NCBI GenBank assembly: GCA_016185625.1
Contig: JACPND010000036.1
Location: 1 to 49,404 of the forward strand
Origin: Candidatus Woesearchaeota archaeon
Lineage (GTDB): Archaea > Nanobdellota > Nanobdellia > Woesearchaeales > GW2011-AR9
DNA length: 49,404 bases
Reading direction: 5' to 3'
Shown piece after piece: positions 39,017 through 47,430 of this stretch (within the stretch, counting starts at the first letter, position 1; each line of letters starts with the position of its first letter). A program made the translations under genes and the position numbers. A model generated the notes under the pieces. The model was not told the DNA's origin and searched no databases. It saw only the letters and a list, made by a program, of their open reading frames with translations.

Positions 39017-40019
39017 TCACCCAGGTCACAGAAAGCAATAACGGGCCGATAATCACGCCCAGCGGCCCAAACATCAGCAACCCCCCAAAAATGCCCACCA
39101 TGACGATGGCAGGATGGATCTTTGCTTTCTCACCTATCAATTTAGGCTTCAAAATATTGTCAATACCGGCGATAAAAATCAGGCCGTAGAAGAATAGGCC
39201 GATGCCTTTGGCCATCATGCCATTTGAATTCTGAAACATCCCGTCCAGAAACAATAAGGCAGACGCCGGCAGCCAGACCAGTCCCGTACCCAGAAAGGGT
39301 ATCAGAGCCAAGAGCGCCATCATCATCCCCCAAAATAAAGGAGAAGACACGCCAAAGAGAAAAAAACCGGCCGCACCGATAGCGCCTTGAATAAAAGCTA
39401 CTAAAAGATACCCAAAAACGATGCCATGGACAATTTCCCGTATCCGCTGTAAAAAAAGAGCATATTTCTGCTGATGGAAGCCAAAATATGAGTTCATCTG
39501 TGCAAGATGCTGCTCTCCTTCACGCAAAAAATAAAATATGCCAAAAAACATGACTATCAGGTTAAGTACGATCCGCGGCACACTCAACAGCAACTGTGAG
39601 CCACGTTGAACGACCCATTCCGTCGCCGCTTTCATAATCTGCTGCACCTGCTGGTTGATGGACGGATTATGAAGCATTCCCTTTACCGACAAACAAAAAG
39701 AGTTAACACAGTCACGAAAAAGCCCAATAGCCAGCTTTTGCTTTACAAGAACATATAACGCAAACGATTCTTTCACCACCGCTTCAATAAAAAACACCGA
39801 GGGCACAACCAGAATAAGAAGTATAATCCCGCAGACGATGAGCGAGGACAGCGTAGGGCGCCTGGTCTGGCTTCGTATCCAGCGAAAAAGCGGATGGAAA
39901 AGATAGGCAAACAATGCTGCGAGAACGAGTGCAATCAGAAATGGTTTTATCAGGAAAAAAGAGAGGATTAACAAGAGAGAAAATACAATGAGCGGGATGT
40001 ATTGGCGGTATCGTTCCAT
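38988..40019 (-). CDS. AI-2E family transporter (PerM-like)
   Basis: A 343-aa protein with about eight transmembrane helices: two at the N-terminus (residues 8-45), one near 60-85, a soluble middle (85-145) and a C-terminal block. The C-terminal signature includes VFGYLLVAFIQGAIGAAGFF and LLMFGPLGVIIGPLLLSV, typical of this superfamily. Roles proposed for members include export of small molecules and ion exchange. Substrate here is unknown. Confidence 0.85.
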   Translation of the reverse strand: MERYRQYIPLIVFSLLLILSFFLIKPFLIALVLAALFAYLFHPLFRWIRSQTRRPTLSSLIVCGIILLILVVPSVFFIEAVVKESFALYVLVKQKLAIGLFRDCVNSFCLSVKGMLHNPSINQQVQQIMKAATEWVVQRGSQLLLSVPRIVLNLIVMFFGIFYFLREGEQHLAQMNSYFGFHQQKYALFLQRIREIVHGIVFGYLLVAFIQGAIGAAGFFLFGVSSPLFWGMMMALLALIPFLGTGLVWLPASALLFLDGMFQNSNGMMAKGIGLFFYGLIFIAGIDNILKPKLIGEKAKIHPAIVMVGIFGGLLMFGPLGVIIGPLLLSVTWVIIETSVTKE

Positions 40020-40085
40020 AGCCTCAACTAAACTGCTGACATTTATAAAGATTTAGAAAAAGAAAAGAAAAAAAGCCAAAAGGCT

Positions 40086-42752
40086 TTAACTGGTTGTTGT
40101 CGTGGTTGTCGCTGTTTCTGTCGTTGCGGCTGCTTCTTCTTTCTTCATCACTGGTGTAGGCGCTCCGATAGTGGCATCACTATAGGTCGTCCCTTCCACT
40201 TCGACTTCCGTTCCTGACAGTTCACTGGCTCTGTGTGCCACAACTTTACCGGCTAATCTGGTGTCCGCACCGCTGTAACCTGCTACCAGCATGGCGACGT
40301 TGCCATTGGTCTGCTCGAACAATTTCACTCGAGCTTTTCCAGGAGCAAAGCCTTCCGTACAGTCCGACGGATTGCCCAGCAATTCTGCTGCTACACTGTT
40401 GACACATGGTCCACCCACAACAATCAGGTTCTGGGCTGTCGCATCGGCAACTTCCGTGTCCAGCTTCGTCGCATCGACCACGGTCACTGCAGTCAGGTCG
40501 CCTGCTGCAGACGTGGCAGATGTAACTGCTCCGCTCGTGACGTATACTTGCGCCGTTCGCTGCTTCTCAGGATATGCCAAGGTTAGCTCTTGCGGGTCAC
40601 TGGTGGGAGAATTCAAGGTTATGAACGAACCCATGGATGTATACCCGTAACTCACATCAGTTTTCCCGTCTGGTGTTCGCAATGTTAGACCACTTACCGC
40701 AGCCCGGACTTCCGGATCTGAAGTCGAGGTGATGTTAACCCTCACAACAGCAGGTGCAACATTGTCGTAGTCATCTCCATTTGGCGCATCCAGCGAGAAC
40801 TGAATAGATTCCTGAGCAGTTGTGTTTGTGGCACTTAAGCCTGGTTCATTAGCCGTCACATTCGCTCTATCCAGCGTCCATCGCGCACCATACGAATCAA
40901 CTATCGTAACAGTGTTCGTACCAAGTGTAGCTCCTCCATCCAGGTCCACATGTAACTGGAAGTCATCCGCCAGTGTAGAACTCGCGTTCTCGACAAAGAA
41001 GGAGTACCCCCCTAACTTGATGGTCGCAACGGTCCCGGTTCCGCTCGTAGATACTGACGATACCGAGTACTCCAGTGTTTCACCATTTCCCAAGTTTTTG
41101 AACTTAATCTTCGGGCTGGATTTCGTCTGCTTATCTGATCCTTTGTATTGCATTAGATAGCTCTTTGCCGAACCATCTGTAGCCGTACCTCCGGTCACCA
41201 CAAAGTAATCATCTTTGTAGATGTTGTCACCCGTACCTCCATCCGTGGCAGTACCACCTGATGCACTTTCGGTAAGGATCAACCTCTTATTGTTTGCTCT
41301 TGAACCAGTCCAGGCTTCTTCACCTATACTCAGGTTAAGATTTCCTTCCGCGTAGGCTATCGGTACATCAATCGCTTTCCCATCTCCGTCAAACAGATGC
41401 AGTTGGTAGCGCCGTGATGATGACGTCTTCACTTTCAGGTCGTGCGTCGTTTCATCTGACAGGCCTTTATATTCAACATCCCAGTTCTGGCCAAACAACA
41501 CTTCTTTTTCTTCGCTGGCTGCCGCAATGACATCACTTAATTTTTTGCCGGCGCCGACAAAGAAGTCATCTTCAGCCGTCATGTTGACTTCAATGGTGCT
41601 GACAGTAAACGTTGAGTTGTTGTCCGTACCGGTAATGATCACTTTGGTTCCGTCAATATTTTCCGAACCCATCTTGACATTATACGAACCGGTTACATCG
41701 GTTACCTGATCATCCCGAATCTCCATTTTTGAAGCTCCCACAAAGAAGGTTGTCGAGTGCACCCCTCCCGCATAGCTCTGGTAGAGGACTTCACTGACAC
41801 CAATCTCACTCTTGTCTTTCAGGACGTAGGTCTCTCCAACCTTGAGTTTGTTGGTGGACTCCCCATTGACGATGAACTTGGCTTCGTCGTCATCAACAAA
41901 GCTAAGCTGCACTTCATAGGTTTTGTCCTTCACACTGTAGGTTTTCTTTTCCCCCTCTAAAAGGGTGTCCCGGGCAGATCCAGCCATCAAGATTAATTTA
42001 ATGCCCATTTCACCGCCGGTAGCCGTCGTTGAAGTAAGTGGCCTTCTCGCCAGAACGACCGTATATGGTTTCCCCATAATATCCAGATTAGTATTCTCAA
42101 AGTCATCCAGATAGGTTCCTGTGGTATCAGAAGATCCCGCAGAATCAGTAACGTCTGACTGCGCCGTAGAGCTGAATTCCATCTTATACCGTCCAATCTG
42201 TCGGCCATTCCCTAAAAAGAAGTAATCTGCGTCGATATTGTCATCACTTTCAGCATACTTTACAATCCTGCTTCGGGAAGCGCCACCATAGCCTTCTTCA
42301 TCCCAGAAGAGGAACTGTTGAAAGTCGTAGGTTCGCTCGTTGGTCGCCCAACCGCCATCTGCCAAGGCCTGCAATTCCTCATCACCAATAAACGTCACGA
42401 TATCCCGAAATTGCTCTCCGTTAATACTGGTATCAGTGATGTTGCTGTTGGCCATCTCCAATTTCTTCGAGCTGGTTCCCACCTTCCAGGCATCTCCTGT
42501 TACCGTGGTCGTCTTCTTGTCGCTGGGTTTCTTATACATCATGCTGGCCGCAATGTCTGTCATCGCCAAGTTATCCACAGACGCTGCCTTTTCCCCAACC
42601 ACAAAGAAGCCGTTGAACGTTCCATCCGTCACGAACATATTTGGGTATGTATTTAAGTCCGCTGCTGCTAATGCTCCGGACACCGTCGCTCCGAGCATAA
42701 CTGAACCCGCAGCAAACGCTGATAATCGCTTCACCATTCGTTTTATTTCCAT
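40086..42752 (-). CDS. S-layer protein
   Basis: An 888-aa protein. Signal peptide MVKRLSAFAAGSVMLGATVS to about residue 30 (ALAA). The mature N-terminus has TYPNMFVTDGTFNGFFVVGE, and the C-terminal half has VVGGPCVNSVAAELLG and EQTNGNVAMLVAGYSGADTR, both hallmarks of archaeal S-layer proteins with S_layer_N and S_layer_C-type domains. The middle is Thr/Ser/Asp-rich, beta-rich and suited to glycosylation. It forms the cell-surface lattice. Strong ribosome site in a hairpin and a long 5' leader fit a highly expressed gene. Confidence 0.93.
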   Translation of the reverse strand: MEIKRMVKRLSAFAAGSVMLGATVSGALAAADLNTYPNMFVTDGTFNGFFVVGEKAASVDNLAMTDIAASMMYKKPSDKKTTTVTGDAWKVGTSSKKLEMANSNITDTSINGEQFRDIVTFIGDEELQALADGGWATNERTYDFQQFLFWDEEGYGGASRSRIVKYAESDDNIDADYFFLGNGRQIGRYKMEFSSTAQSDVTDSAGSSDTTGTYLDDFENTNLDIMGKPYTVVLARRPLTSTTATGGEMGIKLILMAGSARDTLLEGEKKTYSVKDKTYEVQLSFVDDDEAKFIVNGESTNKLKVGETYVLKDKSEIGVSEVLYQSYAGGVHSTTFFVGASKMEIRDDQVTDVTGSYNVKMGSENIDGTKVIITGTDNNSTFTVSTIEVNMTAEDDFFVGAGKKLSDVIAAASEEKEVLFGQNWDVEYKGLSDETTHDLKVKTSSSRRYQLHLFDGDGKAIDVPIAYAEGNLNLSIGEEAWTGSRANNKRLILTESASGGTATDGGTGDNIYKDDYFVVTGGTATDGSAKSYLMQYKGSDKQTKSSPKIKFKNLGNGETLEYSVSSVSTSGTGTVATIKLGGYSFFVENASSTLADDFQLHVDLDGGATLGTNTVTIVDSYGARWTLDRANVTANEPGLSATNTTAQESIQFSLDAPNGDDYDNVAPAVVRVNITSTSDPEVRAAVSGLTLRTPDGKTDVSYGYTSMGSFITLNSPTSDPQELTLAYPEKQRTAQVYVTSGAVTSATSAAGDLTAVTVVDATKLDTEVADATAQNLIVVGGPCVNSVAAELLGNPSDCTEGFAPGKARVKLFEQTNGNVAMLVAGYSGADTRLAGKVVAHRASELSGTEVEVEGTTYSDATIGAPTPVMKKEEAAATTETATTTTTTS

Positions 42753-42758
42753 TGTCTC

Positions 42759-42776
42759 AAAACACCTCCGTGTTTT
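42759..42776 (-). promoter_or_regulatory. Hairpin containing the S-layer ribosome-binding site
   Basis: AAAACAC-GGAG-GTGTTTT forms a 7-bp stem with a 4-nt loop on the mRNA; the Shine-Dalgarno GGAGGTG spans loop and stem and lies 10 nt before the ATG. It could stabilise the mRNA or control translation. Structure seen; function inferred. Confidence 0.6.
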
Positions 42777-43122
42777 AAATATGATTCTTTTTCAGCCCCT
42801 TACCATCCGTAAAAGTTCCGAAAGAAGTACTTTTTCTGGTACCCCTTTTCGATTTTACAGACGGCTACCTTCGGCTGTAGGGCTAATGACCTAAAATCCG
42901 TTTATAAGCCTTTCGCAAAAATTCCTTTTTGAATTCTCTGATTTTTACGTTAAAAGCCTAATACCTCTATTTTTTTGACTTTCAGACGTTCATCATCCTC
43001 AGATAACAAAAACCATAAACCTAGAACAGTGTTCCTTATTGGGGTTAAATCGGTCATGGTACGGGCTAGTAAAGCACAAAGGAATATAAAGAGTGCGCTT
43101 TCTGACAGCTCTTAGAATAGCT
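42777..43122 (-). promoter_or_regulatory. S-layer promoter region with long 5' leader
   Basis: CGTTTATAAGCC at 42899-42910 (minus: GGCTTATAAACG) is the best TATA box. Transcription from about 42875 would give a leader of roughly 120 nt, unusual among the near-leaderless genes around it. The leader contains small inverted repeats (for example GTAC...GTAC). No gene is seen here. A separate TATA-like run (GAATATAAAG, about 43081-43090) serves the helicase fragment on the plus strand. Confidence 0.45.
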
Positions 43123-43788
43123 ATGAAACTTGCCGAACTGTCTTTGCCGGACTTCTTCAAATCCTATTATGCCCAATTTCCGGTTCTAACACCCATCCAG
43201 GAGAAAGCGATTGAGGCCGGACTCCTTAAAGGAAAGTCACTGGTCGCCTGCGCTCCTACTGCTTCCGGGAAGACGCTTGTAGCCACCATGTCTATTATAT
43301 ATAGTATCGGCGAGGGGAACAAGGCCGTTTATCTTGTGCCGCTCAAAGCGCTGGGAAGCGAGAAGTATAAAGAGTATCAGAAGCTCTTCCAGAACACGCC
43401 CTATAAAGTCATGCTCTCCACTGGCGACATGGATTCAGAATCCAATTACCTCGCTAAGTATGAGGTATTGATTCTCACCACCGAAAAATTAGATTCCCTG
43501 CTTCGCTTCCGGGTCCCCTGGATCAATAAAGTCAAAACCGTGGTCGTTGATGAAATCCACTTGCTCAACGATCAGAGCCGAGGACCAACATTAGAAATTA
43601 TCCTTACTCTTCTCAAAACGTTCATCCAGCCGCAATTTGTGGGTTTGTCGGCCACGATTGGCAACCCCGAGCAGTTGGCGGAATGGCTGGAGGCAACCTT
43701 AATTATCGATAGTTGGCGGCCGGTGGAATTAAAGCAAGGAATTCATCTGCAGGGAAAGACGGAGTTTTATGGAAAGCAGGGTAGATGA
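43123..43788 (+). CDS. Hel308/Ski2-like DEAD-box helicase, N-terminal part only
   Basis: A 221-aa protein starting MKLAELSLPDFFKSYYAQFP. It holds the first RecA domain: Q motif PVLTPIQEKAIE, motif I ACAPTASGKTLVA, motif Ib STGD, motif II VVDEIHLL (DEIH) and motif III FVGLSATIGNPE. It stops soon after VELKQGIHLQG, whereas Hel308 proteins run on for some 500 more residues. The rest of the gene is missing, and a convergent gene begins 6 nt later. Probably a truncated, inactive copy; a functional stand-alone half cannot be excluded. Confidence 0.8.
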   Translation: MKLAELSLPDFFKSYYAQFPVLTPIQEKAIEAGLLKGKSLVACAPTASGKTLVATMSIIYSIGEGNKAVYLVPLKALGSEKYKEYQKLFQNTPYKVMLSTGDMDSESNYLAKYEVLILTTEKLDSLLRFRVPWINKVKTVVVDEIHLLNDQSRGPTLEIILTLLKTFIQPQFVGLSATIGNPEQLAEWLEATLIIDSWRPVELKQGIHLQGKTEFYGKQGR

Positions 43789-43793
43789 AGAAA

Positions 43794-45710
43794 TTAGAAT
43801 TCCACCGATCCAAGTGCCGTCAGTTTTTCCATCCGCTCCTGTACCTCTTCTCTTTTATATCCTAACTCCTTCGCTTCCCCATACTGCACCAGCGCCATTT
43901 CAAGATTCCCCTGCCGTTCATAGGCCACGCCTAGATTATAATACGCCCGTCCATGCTGCGGATGCAACTGTAAAGCCCGCTTCAGATAGGAAATCGCTTC
44001 CGTGAACTTATTCTGTTTCTCCGCGATTGCGCCTAAATTCACATACGCTTCCACAAACAACGGATTATAATATGCCGCCAATCCAAAATTCTCTTTTGCT
44101 TTTTCCAGATCCTGCTTCTGGAAATAACAGAAACCCAATCCGAAATAGGCCTCGCTGTTCTTTTCGTCATGTTGAAGCACTTTCCAGAACAAGTTCATCG
44201 CCTCATCATATTGCCCTTGTTTCTGTACTGTGATGGCTAAATTCAGCAGTGGAGTTAGCGGTTGAGGGTCAAGTTCCACCGATCTTCGTAATGCTTCTTC
44301 TGCTTCTGCGAATTGTCCCAGCTGTTTGTATTGTATCCCTAATTCGCAATAGGCTTTGGCATCCTGAGGATTATCAGCGACTTTCTTTTTCGTCAGCAGT
44401 ACATTCCGCCGCACTTTTTCTTCCTTCGGCCGCAATTCGCCATAGTGATGGACGACGACGGGAAGAGCCTGGATTTTTCCGTTCAATGCCGTCAATGTCT
44501 TTTCCACCATTTCATGGACTGCTCCTTCAAACTTCACTCCCTCTTTTCGCTGGAATAAGCGTACTTTTAATGAAGGATACCAGCCAGGTAATCCGCAAGA
44601 GAGGGTTGCATCCTCTGCCGGCTTCCAGCCGCTCACCGCAGAGTCGGAAGTATAATTCCGCGTTAAGATCTGATATCCGGCAATCTCCCAACAGTTTATT
44701 GCTTCATCAATAATCCTTTTACTGCCGCTATCCAGAACTTCATCCGCATCCAATAATAAAATCCAGTCCCCCGTGGCATGCTTCAGGCTTTCATTTCTGG
44801 CCGCAGCAAAATCGTCCGTCCATGCAAGAGAGTAAATCTTATCAGTATAAATCTTGGCTAAGTCAATAGTTCGGTCGGTTGATCCGGTATCAACAATAAT
44901 CATCTCATCAACCAGAGAGTACGCTGACTCCAGGCAACCCTGCAGAAACTGCGCTTCATTCTTCACAATCATGCAGAGTGAAATCGTCGGCTTCCTCAGC
45001 AGCCGGGAAAAGGTATCTAAAGTCGTTTCGCGCATCATCCACTGCCGCGCATAGTGTCCTGATCCCTTACCAAATCCTTTCTCAACCGTGACGGCCGTTT
45101 CATGGCGAAGCAACACCGCCTCCGCCACCTCATCATTATATTTCCCAAACGGATAACAAAAATGCCGTGCCGTATGTCCCGTTCTGAATTCAATCTCCTT
45201 CTTAGCTGAATCCAAATCTTTGGCTAACGAAGTAGCATCTAATTGCAGCAGGTTCTTATGCGCAAAACTATGCGATCCTAATTCCCAGCCGTGGTCCGCG
45301 AGTTCCTTGAGCTGCATCCAGCTGCAGAATCCGGAGTATTGTTCAAGGGCAGGGACATTTACGCCGGCGATCCATTCCGGAACGATGTAGATGCAGGCGG
45401 TAAAACCAAATTTTTGCAGCACGGGAAAAGCATATTTGTATGCTCCTCTCCGAGCATCGTCAAAAGTAATCACCATTTTTTTCAAATCAGATTCTTTTCT
45501 GTCTTCTATTTCTCTTCCCTCATCTACTCCTCTCTTCAATTGGGACAGAGAAATAGTCTGATAGCCGTTCTCTTTTAAAAATTTCATCTGCTCATAAAAG
45601 GCTTGGGGAGAGACACTCCAGGGGCTCTTCTCCTCACCGATATCATGATACATCAAAATGGGGATGTCTGAGTATTTCATCTTCATTTCCATCTTTATTT
45701 CCATCTTCAT
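43794..45710 (-). CDS. Polysaccharide deacetylase - GT2 glycosyltransferase - TPR fusion
   Basis: A 638-aa protein. Residues about 10-235 are a NodB-type deacetylase (IPILMYHDIGEEKSPWSVSP, then VITFDDARRGAYK with the metal-binding DD, and HSFAHKNLL). Residues about 235-430 are a GT2 glycosyltransferase (SLCMIVKNEAQFLQGCLESA, VDTGSTDRT, LLDADEVLDSG). Residues about 460-638 hold five to six TPR repeats (AYYNLGVAYERQGNLEMAL). Likely works on a surface polysaccharide or glycoprotein. Several ATGs crowd the start; 45710 fits a TATA-like run about 25 nt upstream. Confidence 0.85.
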   Translation of the reverse strand: MKMEIKMEMKMKYSDIPILMYHDIGEEKSPWSVSPQAFYEQMKFLKENGYQTISLSQLKRGVDEGREIEDRKESDLKKMVITFDDARRGAYKYAFPVLQKFGFTACIYIVPEWIAGVNVPALEQYSGFCSWMQLKELADHGWELGSHSFAHKNLLQLDATSLAKDLDSAKKEIEFRTGHTARHFCYPFGKYNDEVAEAVLLRHETAVTVEKGFGKGSGHYARQWMMRETTLDTFSRLLRKPTISLCMIVKNEAQFLQGCLESAYSLVDEMIIVDTGSTDRTIDLAKIYTDKIYSLAWTDDFAAARNESLKHATGDWILLLDADEVLDSGSKRIIDEAINCWEIAGYQILTRNYTSDSAVSGWKPAEDATLSCGLPGWYPSLKVRLFQRKEGVKFEGAVHEMVEKTLTALNGKIQALPVVVHHYGELRPKEEKVRRNVLLTKKKVADNPQDAKAYCELGIQYKQLGQFAEAEEALRRSVELDPQPLTPLLNLAITVQKQGQYDEAMNLFWKVLQHDEKNSEAYFGLGFCYFQKQDLEKAKENFGLAAYYNPLFVEAYVNLGAIAEKQNKFTEAISYLKRALQLHPQHGRAYYNLGVAYERQGNLEMALVQYGEAKELGYKREEVQERMEKLTALGSVEF

Positions 45711-45797
45711 TTTATGAATCTTTGCGTTGATTAGTTGAATTTTTAAGCAAAGATTCATATTAGAAATGCATTAATATTTGTACTAAAACGCATTTCT

Positions 45798-47000
45798 CTA
45801 TAATTTTAACCCCGCCAAAATGGCCTGCAGATGGACTTGATCGTGGGGTTTTTTATATTCTTTGGCCAGATCTCTCAGTTTTTCCACGTTGATAAGCCAT
45901 CCTTTTTCCGACAATACTTTTTTATTCCGGCAGATATATTCCACCCACTGCGTCACGTTCTGCGGCTCCTTGGTTTCTTTGGTTCTTTCAAAATCAATCA
46001 ATACCGGGCCGCCTGCTGCGATGATGACGTGTTTGAGTGGATGATGCATCTCTTCTTTGGTTACCCCTAGTTTATCCATGAGAAAACATTGCTGCAACAC
46101 CTCCCCCAACACTTTTCGCGTCTCTTCTTTCCCACTCTTCTCCAGCCAATCGCTGATATATACGCCGTCGACAAATTCATACACCAGATAGTGTCCACCA
46201 AAAAAAAGCATCCTTGGCCCAATCCCTTTTTTATTTAAGGCTTGTAACCAGTTGATTTCATTCTCGATGCGTTCTGTAGCAGTACTTTCTGCCCGCTTTA
46301 CTTTGACCGCCACTTTGATAGCCTCCGGCTTGCTCAAGAATTTCTTGATGTGAAAATTCTTGTTCCAGAATCCGGTAAAAACATCGCCTCTTCTTCCGTG
46401 CGCAAAAAAAGATATTTTGCTGATGCCTTTCCGTTCCAGTTCCAGACGAAGTTTGCTTTTCCAGATGAGATAGACAAACAATTCCTCAAACATCGGCATT
46501 TTTTCCCGTTCCAGCAATTCAAATTCAAACAAGGAATGCTGCACGATTTCCTGCACTCTGGTGTGCGGCGTGAGTGAAGAGCAGAGCAAGAGGATTTTCC
46601 CGTCGGCAAATAAATATTCCGAGACGTCCCGGAAGAACCGCTCAAAGATCTCATGGCCTTTCTTCCCGCCGTAAATCGCGGGATCCAGGATCCCCTTGTC
46701 CTGGGGCAGATAGGGGGGATTAAAAATTACCGTATTGAATTGCCCATCCACGTTGGCAAACAGGTCGCTGTGGAGAAATTTTATTTTTCTGGATTTTTTT
46801 TCCTGCACTTCTTTTTGAAGAATCTCGACGGCTTTGGGATTGATGTCAATGCCCACCACTTCGCGGACGAGCTTCACATCCATCGCAGTAAAGGCCTGGA
46901 TGCCTGAGCCGGTGCCCACATCCAGCACACGGCCAATGGCGCATTGCCGGACATATTTTTGCAAGAGGTAGGAGTCTTCAGCAGGTTCGTAGATGTCCAT
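45798..47000 (-). CDS. HemK/Mtq2-like methyltransferase fused to a RIO-like kinase domain
   Basis: A 400-aa protein. Residues 1-190 form a class I methyltransferase: GRVLDVGTGSGIQAF (motif I), VVGIDINPKAVE and NPPYLPQ (the NPPY motif of glutamine/N6 methyltransferases of release factors). Residues about 195-400 resemble a predicted Ser/Thr kinase (COG2112-like) with AVKVKRAESTATERIENEIN, YLVYEFVDGVYISDWL and VLIDFER as the DFG equivalent. The fusion suggests linked modification of the translation machinery. Domain calls are fairly sure, the joint role is inferred. Confidence 0.82.
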   Translation of the reverse strand: MDIYEPAEDSYLLQKYVRQCAIGRVLDVGTGSGIQAFTAMDVKLVREVVGIDINPKAVEILQKEVQEKKSRKIKFLHSDLFANVDGQFNTVIFNPPYLPQDKGILDPAIYGGKKGHEIFERFFRDVSEYLFADGKILLLCSSLTPHTRVQEIVQHSLFEFELLEREKMPMFEELFVYLIWKSKLRLELERKGISKISFFAHGRRGDVFTGFWNKNFHIKKFLSKPEAIKVAVKVKRAESTATERIENEINWLQALNKKGIGPRMLFFGGHYLVYEFVDGVYISDWLEKSGKEETRKVLGEVLQQCFLMDKLGVTKEEMHHPLKHVIIAAGGPVLIDFERTKETKEPQNVTQWVEYICRNKKVLSEKGWLINVEKLRDLAKEYKKPHDQVHLQAILAGLKL

Positions 47001-47065
47001 TTTGAATGAATAGTATTATTTTATTAAAAACCTTTTTAAAACATCTGATTAAATAAACAAACCAC

Positions 47066-47168
47066 GGACCCATAGTCTAGCGGCTATGACGTCTCCTTTA
47101 CACGGAGAAGGTCGCCGGTTCAAATGCAAGCAGCTCCTGGTTGCTGCGCGAAAGTCCGGCTGGGTCCA
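47066..47168 (+). tRNA. tRNA-Val (anticodon TAC) with T-loop intron
   Basis: Acceptor GGACCCA/TGGGTCC plus A73, D-arm GTCTAGCGGCTATGAC, anticodon stem TCTCC/GGAGA with loop TTTACAC (anticodon TAC), and T-stem GCCGG/CCGGC all pair. The anticodon loop has no insertion. About 30 extra nt follow A59 in the T loop (47125-47155), with an internal GCAGC/GCTGC stem. The D-arm and anticodon-stem layout closely match the other tRNA-Val at 38428, including the insertion point. Confidence 0.85.
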
Positions 47169-47181
47169 TTTTTCCAGAAAA

Positions 47182-47382
47182 TCATCTGAATCCAATAATC
47201 TGGAATCCATACTTCTCGATTTCTTCCTTCGTCCAGAATTTCACGTTCTTGGTTCTGATCACATAAGTAACCGGTTTCTCTAGAACTCTTCCCGTATACT
47301 CCTTTGTTTCCGGATCCCCTTCTCGTAAGATCAAGACATCTCCGGCATTGCACTCAAAATCTGCTAATCGCAGTTCAAACAT
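47182..47382 (-). pseudogene. DUF3850 (ASCH-like) protein, N-terminus missing
   Basis: A 66-aa frame (MFELRLADFECNAGDVLILR, then EYTGRVLEKPVTYVI) of the DUF3850 type, a small ASCH/PUA-like RNA-binding fold. Upstream codons in the same frame keep encoding family-like sequence (KVWPQFFEKILSGEK) back to the TGA of the PKD gene at 47431-47433, where similarity stops with about six residues missing. So the gene lacks its normal start. Translation from the internal ATG would leave an incomplete fold. Most likely a remnant, possibly still expressed. Confidence 0.6.
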
Positions 47383-47430
47383 TTTCTCTCCGGATAGAAT
47401 TTTCTCAAAGAACTGCGGCCAGACCTTTTT

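Noticed and set aside
42777-43122. Hidden gene in the S-layer upstream gap
   Set aside because: No open frame with credible composition; the region reads as promoter and leader.
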